Shown here: positions 1-8,800 of the stretch, piece after piece
Numbering within the stretch: position 1 is the first letter of the stretch
Layout: every line of letters starts with the position of its first letter
NCBI RefSeq assembly: GCF_022869785.1
Contig: NZ_CP094997.1
Span: 1,922,001 to 1,986,000 of the forward strand
Direction of reading: 5' to 3'
Source: Dyadobacter chenwenxiniae
GTDB lineage: Bacteria; Bacteroidota; Bacteroidia; Cytophagales; Spirosomataceae
Length of the DNA: 64,000 nucleotides
Translations under genes and position numbers: made by a program
The notes under the pieces: model-generated
Told to the model about the DNA's origin: nothing
The model's database searches: none
Seen by the model: only the letters and a program-made list of their open reading frames with translations

Positions 1-689
1 TTGCCGTCCTGGCTGGCCTTTTCGAGAAAGATGAGGCCGGAAATCTTTTCAAAGCTTATGTTTGTGTTGACAAAAACGGCTTGATCGCCAAATTCAGAAA
101 GCTGCATCCATTCATTAACGGCAACCTGACACCCGGCGATGAATATGTCGTATTTGATCTTTATGGCTGGAAATGCGGGATTTTGATTTGTTATGATAAC
201 AACATTGTCGAGAATGTACGGGCAACCACCTTGCTCGGTGCAGACATTATTTTCATGCCGCATGTGACCATGATGACGCCTTCCACACGGCCGGGCGCAG
301 GCTTTGCAGATCCTGTTTTGTGGGAAAAAAGACACGAAGACCCAACATCGTTACGACTGGAATTTGACGGACTGAAAGGCCGTGCGTGGCTGATGAAATG
401 GCTGCCGGCGCGTGCATATGACAATGCGATTTATGCCATTTTTTCAAATCCCATCGGCATGGATGACGACCAGCTGAAAAACGGCTGCTCTATGATCCTG
501 GACCCATTTGGCGACATTATCGCAGAATGTCGAAAACTCGATAATGACATTGCCGTTGCCACGTTAACCCCGGAAAAACTCACTCAGGCAGGCGGCCACC
601 GCTACAAAATGGCACGCCGGCCAGAACTTTACGCCGGCATCATTGGTGCGGAACATGCTTCCAGCCAGAAAGTGGTGTGGCTAACCTGA
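1..689 (+). CDS. nitrilase / carbon-nitrogen hydrolase family protein (5' truncated)
   Basis: The reading frame is open from the left edge (codons in phase with base 3), so the N-terminus lies outside the window. The family hydrolyses non-peptide C-N bonds (nitriles, amides, carbamoyl compounds) with a Glu-Lys-Cys triad. The Lys motif (FRKLHPF) and the nucleophile motif (GILICYDN) are both present. The catalytic Glu would lie upstream and cannot be checked. A TTG at base 81 falls inside the conserved domain, so it is not the real start. The C-terminal part (SMILDPFGDIIAEC) is typical of the fold. No signal peptide can be judged and the substrate is not predictable. The next gene is convergent with a 28-base gap. 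Confidence 0.85.
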   Translation, partial: AVLAGLFEKDEAGNLFKAYVCVDKNGLIAKFRKLHPFINGNLTPGDEYVVFDLYGWKCGILICYDNNIVENVRATTLLGADIIFMPHVTMMTPSTRPGAGFADPVLWEKRHEDPTSLRLEFDGLKGRAWLMKWLPARAYDNAIYAIFSNPIGMDDDQLKNGCSMILDPFGDIIAECRKLDNDIAVATLTPEKLTQAGGHRYKMARRPELYAGIIGAEHASSQKVVWLT

Positions 690-717
690 GTATCACGCGA
701 AAATGCAGCAGCCGGAT

Positions 718-1383
718 TTAGTTAACAATAAATCCGGCTGCTGTATTCCGGTATTTACCTGCTTCCAATTCAAGCTTCATCTTACGAAAACTGTGCAATG
801 GTCCCTGCGCTGAAAATGTGTTGACAACCCAGGCAGGAATGTCGCCGCCGGGATCGACCTGCAACGTGTATACGATGCTGATTTTTTCCGCGGAAAGCGG
901 TTTAATAGTCCAGTAACCTTCCGAGTGGCTGATTCGGACGATGCCTTCTTTTTGTGCGACGAAACCCGGAACGGCTGGCGCATCCACCGTTACTACTTTG
1001 GTGACTTTATCCTGACTGACACGGATATGTGCTACAAAGTCACGATTTGAAAGCGGCCACGGCATGCTTACTTCGGAATAGTAATATAATTCGGAGGGAG
1101 AAACTTTTTTAAGTAAATCGCAGGACTTGGTATGAAAAACCCACTCCTCGGCTGCTTTCACGTCCAGCAGCATGGCTACCAACGCTCCGGCACTTGCCTT
1201 TACTTCGCACTCAACGCGTAAGGCATTGATCCTGGAACCCGGAGCGCTTTTCGAAAGCACCTTAATGCCCTGCGATTCAGTCACAAGCTTCCAGTCGCGC
1301 TGTGCAAAAGCATTTGAAATAACCAACGAAAACAAGAGATAAAGACTAAAATACCGGCGCATGCGAGCAACAAAAACATTCAT
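718..1383 (-). CDS. START-domain lipid-binding-like exported protein
   Basis: A 221-residue protein with an N-terminal hydrophobic signal segment (about residues 10-27, ending SNAFAQ), so probably exported to the periplasm. The rest reads as a START/Bet v1-like helix-grip domain: an early RDWKLV motif, a central part with EEWVFHTKSC and WPLSNRDFV, and a C-terminal helix after VVNTFSAQGPLHSF. START domains bind hydrophobic ligands such as lipids; the ligand here is unknown. It lies 69 bases downstream of a seven-helix membrane protein gene on the same strand and could be the last gene of that cluster, but the gap is large enough for separate transcription. Confidence 0.75.
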   Translation of the reverse strand: MNVFVARMRRYFSLYLLFSLVISNAFAQRDWKLVTESQGIKVLSKSAPGSRINALRVECEVKASAGALVAMLLDVKAAEEWVFHTKSCDLLKKVSPSELYYYSEVSMPWPLSNRDFVAHIRVSQDKVTKVVTVDAPAVPGFVAQKEGIVRISHSEGYWTIKPLSAEKISIVYTLQVDPGGDIPAWVVNTFSAQGPLHSFRKMKLELEAGKYRNTAAGFIVN

Positions 1384-1452
1384 TTCTTCTTTTGGAACGC
1401 GGCAAGGCCGTTTTTAATTCGGTATTCCCAAAAGACATTTCCGGGAATTGTT

Positions 1453-2163
1453 TCAGGACGGCTTGAACAGCCGCACGCCGTAAGCAATCAGCAGCAAGCC
1501 AAAAATCTCGATCGCCATACGGCCCATGCTGATCTGGTAAAACAGCGAGGGCAGATCATTGTACAACCTATCCGAAAAAAACAGGATCAGGATGGAGAAT
1601 GTATTCATACAGAAAAAACCCCAGACGATCAAATTAAGCGCATCCGTGCTGAGTGAATTGCCTATTTTATTGATGAAATGCTGTTTGAAAAATAAAACCG
1701 AAACCACGATCAGATACAAGGCAAGACAGAACGACCCTACTTTTTGCGCATCTTTATAACCTTCTGCAAAAAGCGTATTTAGGATTTCCAGAACAAAAAG
1801 ACACACCGAAATAATGCGTATCAGCCTTCCTGTCTGCCCGTGCACAATGCGGCCGAAAAAGAGTCCCAGGAACCAGAGTTCGTTTAAGTAATAAATCGGC
1901 GAAATGAAAAATGTATCGTCAATTTCAAATCGGGTAAGGTAAGGCACAAAAAAGTCAGGAAATGTATTGACCAACCCGATAAATGACGATTCAAAAATTG
2001 CGATCAGCAGCGCGAATATTGCATACCAAAACAAGGGTTTCAATACAAAATGATCGGGCACGCCTCTGTAACGCAGCAAAAAAACGCCCACTATGGCACC
2101 TCTTGCTGCTAAAAGCACATATCCGACCTTGATTACCAATTGACCAAACTCTGATTCCGTCAT
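1453..2163 (-). CDS. seven-helix integral membrane protein of unknown function
   Basis: A 236-residue protein, almost entirely hydrophobic, in which seven membrane spans can be read, the last near the C-terminus (FGLLLIAYGVRLF). No catalytic or transport motif is recognised. Its start codon overlaps the stop of the 134-residue gene upstream by four bases (ATGA type), which suggests translational coupling. Together with the cysteine protease and two-component genes further upstream it forms a tight minus-strand cluster. The length and seven-span layout resemble the membrane sensor part of some bacterial receptors, but no output domain is attached. Function is unknown. Confidence 0.7.
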   Translation of the reverse strand: MTESEFGQLVIKVGYVLLAARGAIVGVFLLRYRGVPDHFVLKPLFWYAIFALLIAIFESSFIGLVNTFPDFFVPYLTRFEIDDTFFISPIYYLNELWFLGLFFGRIVHGQTGRLIRIISVCLFVLEILNTLFAEGYKDAQKVGSFCLALYLIVVSVLFFKQHFINKIGNSLSTDALNLIVWGFFCMNTFSILILFFSDRLYNDLPSLFYQISMGRMAIEIFGLLLIAYGVRLFKPS

Positions 2164-2564
2164 GTGGGGATCCGCACTTTTACGCCTTCACCTGCGTCGC
2201 CGCCCTCCTGCCCGCAAGGCGTATCACTGCCCGCGATGATGAGCGAGCGGTTGGGGTTGGTGTATATGTAAATGTTTAAAACGATGAAAGCGCCTCTCAG
2301 CATCTGATCCTCCAGAACTGGGCGCTCGACGACAAATCCGTTGCCGATATCTTGTTTTTTGAAATATTTAAAAATCCGGATATCAGGTTTTCCATTGGCG
2401 CGGTTGATGATGCGGATCAAAATTCCATCTGCACGCTTTCCTGAATTCATGATACGGAATATGCTTGCCTTTGTCCGGCACTTTTGCGTAAAACCCTCCG
2501 GTAACGGCACACGGTTGATGGCAACTTCCTCGAAATCGGACTTGTTAATGATAAAGTTTGGCAT
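2160..2564 (-). CDS. small protein of unknown function with glycine-rich C-terminal tail
   Basis: A 134-residue soluble protein with no signal peptide or membrane span. The N-terminal 100 residues look folded, with alternating beta-type segments (ILIRIINRANG, AFIVLNIYIYTNP). The last 20 or so residues are rich in Gly and acidic residues and hold the single late Cys (PCGQEGGDAGEG). No family is recognised. It starts 22 bases after the stop of the papain-like protease gene and overlaps the following membrane protein gene by four bases, so the three are probably co-expressed. A role as substrate, inhibitor or partner of the protease is only a guess from position. Confidence 0.65.
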   Translation of the reverse strand: MPNFIINKSDFEEVAINRVPLPEGFTQKCRTKASIFRIMNSGKRADGILIRIINRANGKPDIRIFKYFKKQDIGNGFVVERPVLEDQMLRGAFIVLNIYIYTNPNRSLIIAGSDTPCGQEGGDAGEGVKVRIPT

Positions 2565-2586
2565 GACAGGATGGTTTGAATTTCAG

Positions 2587-3822
2587 TTATTTAGTCTTGC
2601 TTTCATATTCAATGTATTTTGGGAATGCTTTGAGGATGATGTTTTGCAGCTCTTCAAAAGTGTAAGGCTCTTTGTAATGCACACCAATGGTTGGCAGGTT
2701 AGAAAGCGAAACATAACAATTTTCTTCGCCCTGCCTGAAAACCATGAATGTGAGATCGCCGGGTTGCAAATGCAGCAGCGTGTAATTGGGTTCGAAATGG
2801 TTAACGTGTCTTCCAGTTCCATGTCCGCCAAATTTCAGTTTGACGCTGGCCACATTCTCGTCGGTAAAATAGCTTTCACGAATACCCACAAATTCAAACA
2901 CTGCGGCCGATTTGTCCGTCGCCGGCTTTTCGGAGATCATGATTTCGAGGCTCTCTTTTTTCCCCGCCAACACTTTAAGGAGTTTCAATTCCTCTGCCTG
3001 TCCATTATTCAGGAAGGCAGTAAGCGTTTGGTAATGCGAAGTGATTACTGCCTCACGGACTTTCAGGTCCTCCAACCGAACCCTGAAAATAGATTCATCC
3101 AGAAAAAAACCCATCACCATATTTCGGATGTCTTCAATGCCGCCCGTGTTTTGCATATCGGAGGGCTCTAAACCTGCGTCGTCCAACGGCATCATAGCCT
3201 GCAAAGTCACGGCCAGTTTCAAGAAATTAGTTGTTACCGACACCAGAGCCGGTTCTTGTTCATTTCTGTTATACAGGCTATTATAGTCAAGATAGGCAAT
3301 TTTTCCAGGCCCCGTCGTGCAAATGTCGGTTCTTTGCTGGCTTGCGAACGGATCTACGACACGGATCAGCTTCACACCTTCACTAATCTGGCAGTGGGTT
3401 ACCACCACAGCATGGTTTCCATTCACAATGCCTGGATATTTCATACCCAGGACTACGGGTTTTCCAGCATCCGTATAGCGTCTAAGCGATGCAAAACTGG
3501 GAATGTTTGCCTGAAAACGCTGTTTTGCATTAATACCAAAGACTTTTTTCAGAATTTCCTGGTAGTATTTTTTCTCGGGTCGCAGGGACGGGTAACCATC
3601 CCCTATTTCACAAAAAGAAGTCAGCATAGCAAGGTTCGCATCTAAGGAGCCTTCAATCGTGTAATATTCTTTCAGGATACGGCGCTGTAAAGGCATTTCA
3701 GATCCCGGAATGTGGTCGAAATCGCTCTGCCCATGGATGAACCGCGCGACCATTTCGATGCAGGCTGCCCAGCAAATAGTGGAATGCACCTGCCGGATGT
3801 TAGGAAAGTTGGAAACGCTCAT
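2587..3822 (-). CDS. papain-like cysteine protease (AvrRpt2/C70-like) with unknown C-terminal domain
   Basis: A 411-residue protein from the ATG at 3822. That start leaves a 14-base gap to the preceding regulator; an ATG at 3852 would overlap its end. A papain-type active site can be read: Gln11, Cys17-Trp18 (STICWAAC), His137 (NGNHAVVV) and Asp157 (VVDPF). The Gln-to-Cys spacing of six matches papain Gln19/Cys25. This resembles the papain-like family that includes AvrRpt2 (peptidase C70). There is no signal peptide, so it is cytoplasmic or leaves by another route. Residues about 170-411 form a further region of no recognised family. It sits in a cluster after a sensor kinase and a NarL-type regulator and before two unknown genes. 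The target is unknown. Confidence 0.75.
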   Translation of the reverse strand: MSVSNFPNIRQVHSTICWAACIEMVARFIHGQSDFDHIPGSEMPLQRRILKEYYTIEGSLDANLAMLTSFCEIGDGYPSLRPEKKYYQEILKKVFGINAKQRFQANIPSFASLRRYTDAGKPVVLGMKYPGIVNGNHAVVVTHCQISEGVKLIRVVDPFASQQRTDICTTGPGKIAYLDYNSLYNRNEQEPALVSVTTNFLKLAVTLQAMMPLDDAGLEPSDMQNTGGIEDIRNMVMGFFLDESIFRVRLEDLKVREAVITSHYQTLTAFLNNGQAEELKLLKVLAGKKESLEIMISEKPATDKSAAVFEFVGIRESYFTDENVASVKLKFGGHGTGRHVNHFEPNYTLLHLQPGDLTFMVFRQGEENCYVSLSNLPTIGVHYKEPYTFEELQNIILKAFPKYIEYESKTK

Positions 3823-3836
3823 TTTGGTTTTAGGGG

Positions 3837-4472
3837 TTATACCAGGCGCCATTCCAAAGCTTTCACAACGGCTTCGGGCGCGGAGTTGACATGAAGCTTT
3901 TCATAAATGTGGTTCACGTGTGTGGCAACGGTGCTAAACGAAATATTGCAGGCATCCGCAATCATTTTATAACTCATTCCTTTGACCATGTGGCGCAAAA
4001 CCTGCTGTTCACGCTGGGTAAGCTCCACAAATGTAAGCTCGCTCTTAACAAACTGGTGCTGAAACATTTCCAGTACACGGCGCGCGATGGAAGGCGACAG
4101 ATGTGAGCCGCCGGCATTCACTTCGCGGATCGCTTTGACATACACTTCCGGATTAGGGTTTTTGATGATGTAACCCGATGCGCCGGAGCATATCGCCTGG
4201 AATATTTTATCGTCGTCCTCAAAAACCGTCTGAATCAGCACCTTCACATCAGGCGCATTTTTCCGGATCTCGGTCATGGCATCGATGCCCGATCTCTGGG
4301 GCATTTGAATGTCCATGAGCACCACGTCCGGCTTGTGCTTTTTTACGATCGGCCACGCTTCCTTAGCGTTCGGGTAGGCGTCGATGAACCATATGCCGTC
4401 GGTTGCCGAAAGATACATGGCGAGACTTTCCCGCAGGTTTTTATTATCCTCAAAAAGTAAGACGCGTATCAT
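3837..4472 (-). CDS. NarL/LuxR-family response regulator
   Basis: A 211-residue two-domain regulator. The receiver domain (about 1-120) has the acidic pocket (FEDN), the phosphoacceptor Asp54 (VLMDIQMP), and the conserved Thr/Lys region further on. A LuxR-type helix-turn-helix covers about 148-208 (LTQREQQVLRHMVKGMS and TVATHVNHIYEKL). It should be phosphorylated by the sensor kinase encoded 106 bases upstream on the same strand and bind DNA as a dimer. It is followed after 14 bases by the cysteine protease gene. The target promoter was not found; the cluster itself is a plausible target. Confidence 0.93.
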   Translation of the reverse strand: MIRVLLFEDNKNLRESLAMYLSATDGIWFIDAYPNAKEAWPIVKKHKPDVVLMDIQMPQRSGIDAMTEIRKNAPDVKVLIQTVFEDDDKIFQAICSGASGYIIKNPNPEVYVKAIREVNAGGSHLSPSIARRVLEMFQHQFVKSELTFVELTQREQQVLRHMVKGMSYKMIADACNISFSTVATHVNHIYEKLHVNSAPEAVVKALEWRLV

Positions 4473-4578
4473 GCAATTGACCTGTTTCAGGTGATAAGTT
4501 GAACACTTGCTGATGACAAATTTCGCAGCTTATTTCAGGATAAAATATCAACAATTATATGGATATTTTACCTTCACA

Positions 4579-5643
4579 TTACAATGCAATGTGCGTTTCA
4601 AGACGTGTGCCTTTCCCTTTTTCAGATTCTATAAAAAACTGAATACCAGATTCTTTTGCCCGATCTTTAAAATTGGAAAGACCATTCCCAGTGCTTTCGG
4701 CGGCCATATCAAAACCCTTTCCATTATCTTCAATCCCCACGTGGACCGTGTCTTTGGAGCGGGACACGTGCACCCAAACCATGCTGGCCTCGGCATGTTT
4801 GACGATATTATTGATCGCTTCTTTGAAGATCAGATAAACGCTTTTACGCTGCTCCATCGTGAAACTGACCTGCCCCAGATCTGTCTCAACCTTGAAGTCA
4901 AAACCGATATCCTGGCTCGACAGCACGCCCGATGCAAATGACTCCATACGGTCGAAAAGCTTGTAAATGTTATCGTTTTTAGGATTAATGGTCCAAACAG
5001 TATCCTGCATCAGCGCGACGGATTCCTTGGAATTGGCAATGATCTTTTCCAGAACAGGCAGCATTTCCGGCGGCGCTTTTTTTCTCAAAACCTCTACAAA
5101 AATGGCAATGCTGTTCAGGTTTGAGCCCACTTCATCATGGAGATCGGCGGCAATTTTGTTTCTTACGTGCTGCATACGCAGCTTTTGGCGGAAATCGTAA
5201 AGGAGGAATAAATAAATGCTGACGCCGATGAGCACCAGAATGTAGAAGACGATGGACGGGATAAACCACCATTGGTTCCAGAATCCCTGCTCCTTTTTTA
5301 TGTAGATCACAGATTGAAAAAGCGCTTCCCTGCCGGCCAGTGCTTTGATATCATAAACATAATCTCCCGCATCCAGCGCAGTATAGCGTGAAACCGGATA
5401 ACTGGATTCAACATACTCATTATCAACACCCTGCAACTGATAATGATAAGTGACGGCATTCGCGCGGACACTTTGAAATTCAATGATCAGATCGTGATCG
5501 CCAGCTTTGAGACGAATGGTGTCGCCGGTAAGCTGATGTGGTTTGCCATTGACTAAAACCTTGCTTATCTGCAATTGCGCGAGACAACAATGTGAGGAAA
5601 TGACCAACAGAAATGGCAGGGCAAGACGCATGACAACAGGCAA
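4579..5643 (-). CDS. sensor histidine kinase, Y_Y_Y-like sensor domain plus HisKA_3/HATPase
   Basis: A 354-residue membrane kinase. It has a signal peptide (to about residue 22), a short periplasmic domain (about 25-115) that reads like the Y_Y_Y immunoglobulin-like module (VTYHYQLQGVDNEY, LDAGDYVYDI), one membrane span (about 125-150), and a HisKA_3 dimerisation helix with His169 (AADLHDEVGSNL). A HATPase domain follows (N box EAINNIVKHAEA, G box DNGKGFD, then GNGLSNFKDRA). Y_Y_Y modules normally follow a large beta-propeller sensor; here there is no propeller. The partner is the NarL-type regulator next downstream. The signal sensed is unknown. Confidence 0.9.
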   Translation of the reverse strand: MPVVMRLALPFLLVISSHCCLAQLQISKVLVNGKPHQLTGDTIRLKAGDHDLIIEFQSVRANAVTYHYQLQGVDNEYVESSYPVSRYTALDAGDYVYDIKALAGREALFQSVIYIKKEQGFWNQWWFIPSIVFYILVLIGVSIYLFLLYDFRQKLRMQHVRNKIAADLHDEVGSNLNSIAIFVEVLRKKAPPEMLPVLEKIIANSKESVALMQDTVWTINPKNDNIYKLFDRMESFASGVLSSQDIGFDFKVETDLGQVSFTMEQRKSVYLIFKEAINNIVKHAEASMVWVHVSRSKDTVHVGIEDNGKGFDMAAESTGNGLSNFKDRAKESGIQFFIESEKGKGTRLETHIAL

Positions 5644-5733
5644 TGTTTCAGGTTTGCAGAGAGCCTGCCAAATTACAAGATTAGGCGCTGGTAAACAAGC
5701 CTTTGCAGAAGCATAACAGTTTGCTGATATAGG

Positions 5734-6147
5734 TTAATGCACATTGTAGTTAAACATCCAGATGATATCAAACTGATCCTGAACTACGCCGAAAAGATCT
5801 TCATCCAGCTGATCGTTTAATGCATAAATGACCCTTCCTTCGGCAGCGAGTTTGGTAAAACACCGGATAACTTCCTGCTGATCGTCGAACAACAGCGCGA
5901 TAGAAATGTCACTGGAATGAACGAAGTCTTGCGAACCCATGAAATCGGTTGCCATGATCGTAAACTCGCGGCTCGTTAGCATGGCATGCATGACCTGATC
6001 GTGCATGCCATCCTGAAATTCAATGGCAAACGGGGTGTCGCCAATTGTTTCGACCGTAAGATTTCCACCAAAACATTCTTTATAGAACTGCATGGCCTGC
6101 TTGCAGTTGCCATTGAATGTCAGATAAGGTGAAATGCGCGTTGCCAT
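5734..6147 (-). CDS. VOC-family (PhnB/glyoxalase-like) protein
   Basis: A 137-residue protein from the ATG at 6147 (MATRISPYLTFNGNC). The frame runs open much further upstream to 6513, but that part overlaps the start of the divergent TonB-receptor gene and has no family character, so the internal ATG is preferred. The sequence fits the PhnB-like VOC family: the opening PYLTFNGNCKQAMQFYKECF, a central LTSREFTIMATD, and FGVVQDQFDIIWMFN near the end. Such proteins are single-domain beta-alpha-beta folds that dimerise; many are of unknown substrate. It stands alone, with a divergent gene upstream. Confidence 0.88.
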   Translation of the reverse strand: MATRISPYLTFNGNCKQAMQFYKECFGGNLTVETIGDTPFAIEFQDGMHDQVMHAMLTSREFTIMATDFMGSQDFVHSSDISIALLFDDQQEVIRCFTKLAAEGRVIYALNDQLDEDLFGVVQDQFDIIWMFNYNVH

Positions 6148-6373
6148 CTTTACGTAGGATCGGAATTGAACAAAAATAAGCCGGTGCCAGGGTTCATAAC
6201 AGGGATAATACGACAAATTGGGGGGCACTTTGCGACACTGCCCTGTTAAGCGCTGACGCTTCCCCCCCTTTCCCTTTACGTTTCGCCCGGGCCATTTTAC
6301 ACTTCGACGGGATCGGACTGTCCTAGGACGGATTATAAATTCAGATTTGTATCGTTCAATCAAAATGTTAGCC

Positions 6374-8758
6374 ATGAAAAAATTATTCTTTCTTTTTCTT
6401 TTACTTGCTGCGGGACAGTATCTTTTCGCGCAGCAGGCGACGCAGACGATCCGGGGCTTGATCCGTGACGAAGTTTCGCAAACACCGGTAATCGGCGCCT
6501 CGGTCATGCTCATTCAGCCCGACGGTTCGAACCCGATCGGTGCGATCACGGATATAAATGGTGCATTTAAAATCACCGGTGTACCGCAGGGAAGGCAGAC
6601 ATTCCGCATCACCTCAGTGGGTTATGAGGAACAACGCCTTTCCAATATTTTGCTGACTTCCGGAAAAGAAGTGATCGTGAATGTTACGATGACGGAAAAC
6701 GTTCAGGCGCTGAACGAAGTGGTGGTAACAGCCGACCGAAGTAATGATAAAAGCAAGACAAACAACGAGTTATCCCTCGTAAGCGGACGCTCTTTCAACA
6801 TTGAAGACACAAAACGTTACGCGGGTTCATTGGGCGATCCGTCACGGATGGCCGCGAATTATGCGGGCGTAGTTTCGGGTGATGACTCGCGGAATGACAT
6901 TGTGGTGCGTGGCAATTCTCCTACCGGAATGCTATGGCAACTAGAAGGGCTCAACATTCCGAACCCCAACCATTTTGGTTCATTATCGGCGACGGGCGGG
7001 CCGGTTAGCTTGCTGAATAACAACGTTTTGGCAAAATCAGATTTTATGACCAGCGCCTTCCCGGCACAATATGGCAATGCATTATCCGCCGTTTTTGACC
7101 TTCGTATGCGCGAAGGGAATAATGAACAATCTGAATTTCTGGGCCAGGTTGGATTTAATGGTTTTGAACTGGGTGCGGAAGGGCCTTTTTCCAAAAAATC
7201 CAAGGCTTCCTATCTTGTTAATTATCGCTATTCCACCCTCGGCGTGTTCAAGGCTTTGGGCATTAACTTCGGCACTGGCAACGCTGTTCCTGATTACCAG
7301 GACGTTAATTTCAAAGTGGCCGTTCCCACGGGAGCGAAGGGCAAGCTTACCTTGTTTGGGATCCTTGGCGCCAGCGACGTACAATTCCTTGGTAATGATG
7401 TGGATACAACTGTTACGGATTTATATGGGACCGAGAATAGCAATACAAAGGTGCGATACGCAACCAATATTCTTGGCTTGTCTTACGAACATAATCTCTC
7501 TGCCAAAACATTCGCAAAATTAACTCTGGGCATGAGCACGACCGATCAGAAGTTTAATGGGGATTCCATCAGCACGGTTACCAGAGAAGCTTTTGCCAAT
7601 TCAGAAGGTCGTTTCAAAACGCAGAAATACTCGGCCTCGCTAAATGTTCGCCATAAAGTCAATGCAAAAAACAGCCTTTACGGCGGCATAACGACTGATT
7701 TACTCAATTTTGACCTTTATAACCGAAACATGTATCAGGCAGGAAAGTTTGATACAGTGCGGGTGGATGTGAAAGGAGAAAATTCGTTGCTGACACAGGC
7801 CTATGGTCAATGGAAATACAGGATGAGCAGGCGTATGCTGCTTACAACCGGCGTTCATTTTCAACATTATAGTCTAAATAACAAGGTGGCTGTCGAGCCG
7901 CGATTTGGCTTTCAGTACGCCTTCAAACATGGTCAGTCGCTCAGCGCAGGTTACGGAATGAACAGTCAGGCCCAAGACATTTACACCTATTTTGTGCAAA
8001 CAAAAACGGCCGACGGAACCATTTTTACCAATAAGGAACTGGATTACACAAGAAGCCACCATTTTGTGCTGAGCTATGAAAACAGACTGACGGAAAACCT
8101 GTTGCTGAAAATAGAGCCTTATTATCAAACGATTAACAACGCCCCTGTTGAAAGAACGAAGTCGTCATTTTCAACACTCAATATTGGCAGCTCATTCGGC
8201 CCTTCCGACCGCGATAGCCTGGTGAATGGCGGAACGGGAAAAAATGTCGGGATTGAGCTGACATTGGAAAGATATTTCAATAAAGGATATTATTTCTTGA
8301 TTACCAGCTCGTTATTTGAATCAAAATACAAGGGGAGCGATAAAATTGAGCGTAATACTGCATTTAATACACGTTATGTATTAAATGTGCTGGCCGGGAA
8401 GGAGATTAAAATAGGCAGAAATAAAAATAATGTGCTGAGCGCCAGCATCCGGTCGACGCTTGTGGGCGGGAAATACATTTCACCATTGAACCTCGATGCC
8501 TCGCGCATTCGCGGAGACGCGGTTTACGACGAGAGAAGGGCCTTTTCGCTTCGCCAGGACCCCTATTTCCGCACAGACCTCCGGTTCTCGTTCAGGAAAG
8601 AATATCGAAAAAGCACCATGGAATTTGCGCTGGACCTGCAAAATGTGACGGCCAAACAGAATGTGTTCCAGCAAACATACAATCCGCGAACAAACAGCCT
8701 GGCGACTCAGTATCAGCAGGGTTTTTTCCCCGTTCCTCTTTTTAGATATACATTTTAA
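6374..8758 (+). CDS. TonB-dependent outer-membrane receptor with carboxypeptidase-like regulatory domain
   Basis: A 794-residue protein from the ATG at 6374 (MKKLFFLFLLLA); another ATG nine bases upstream is possible. A signal peptide ends near GQYLFAQ. A CarboxypepD_reg-like domain (about 22-110, with VIGASVMLIQPDG) is followed by a plug domain (about 120-240, with VVRGNSPTGMLWQLEG) and a beta-barrel that ends in a Phe (PLFRYTF), as expected for BAM-inserted barrels. It should import an unknown ligand across the outer membrane using TonB energy. No SusD partner is nearby. A LytS-type kinase and LytTR regulator follow on the same strand 42 bases later, which suggests joint expression. Confidence 0.9.
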   Translation: MKKLFFLFLLLAAGQYLFAQQATQTIRGLIRDEVSQTPVIGASVMLIQPDGSNPIGAITDINGAFKITGVPQGRQTFRITSVGYEEQRLSNILLTSGKEVIVNVTMTENVQALNEVVVTADRSNDKSKTNNELSLVSGRSFNIEDTKRYAGSLGDPSRMAANYAGVVSGDDSRNDIVVRGNSPTGMLWQLEGLNIPNPNHFGSLSATGGPVSLLNNNVLAKSDFMTSAFPAQYGNALSAVFDLRMREGNNEQSEFLGQVGFNGFELGAEGPFSKKSKASYLVNYRYSTLGVFKALGINFGTGNAVPDYQDVNFKVAVPTGAKGKLTLFGILGASDVQFLGNDVDTTVTDLYGTENSNTKVRYATNILGLSYEHNLSAKTFAKLTLGMSTTDQKFNGDSISTVTREAFANSEGRFKTQKYSASLNVRHKVNAKNSLYGGITTDLLNFDLYNRNMYQAGKFDTVRVDVKGENSLLTQAYGQWKYRMSRRMLLTTGVHFQHYSLNNKVAVEPRFGFQYAFKHGQSLSAGYGMNSQAQDIYTYFVQTKTADGTIFTNKELDYTRSHHFVLSYENRLTENLLLKIEPYYQTINNAPVERTKSSFSTLNIGSSFGPSDRDSLVNGGTGKNVGIELTLERYFNKGYYFLITSSLFESKYKGSDKIERNTAFNTRYVLNVLAGKEIKIGRNKNNVLSASIRSTLVGGKYISPLNLDASRIRGDAVYDERRAFSLRQDPYFRTDLRFSFRKEYRKSTMEFALDLQNVTAKQNVFQQTYNPRTNSLATQYQQGFFPVPLFRYTF

Positions 8759-8764
8759 TTGCAT

Positions 8765-8791
8765 TTTGCCGAGGCATTAGGGCCCGGCAAA
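8765..8791. terminator. weak hairpin between receptor and kinase genes
   Basis: A seven-base perfect stem (TTTGCCG / CGGCAAA) with a 13-base loop, followed by TTTT, lies in the 42-base gap after the TonB-receptor gene. It could act as a weak terminator or attenuator that lowers expression of the kinase and regulator genes behind it. The stem is short, so this is tentative. Confidence 0.3.
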
Positions 8792-8800
8792 TTTTAGCTT

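Noticed and set aside
2341..3171. 276-codon open frame on the plus strand opposite the cysteine protease gene
   Set aside because: It is fully antisense to a gene with intact active-site motifs, has no recognisable domain and no start context; it is a shadow of the codon use of the real gene.
6198..6247. AACAGGG / CCCTGTT repeat in the intergenic region before the TonB receptor
   Set aside because: The arms are seven bases and 36 bases apart, which is expected by chance in a region of this size; no link to a regulator can be shown.
6148..6513. N-terminal extension of the VOC gene to 6513
   Set aside because: The extra 122 codons overlap the signal peptide coding region of the divergent TonB receptor and lack family similarity; the VOC domain starts exactly at the ATG at 6147.
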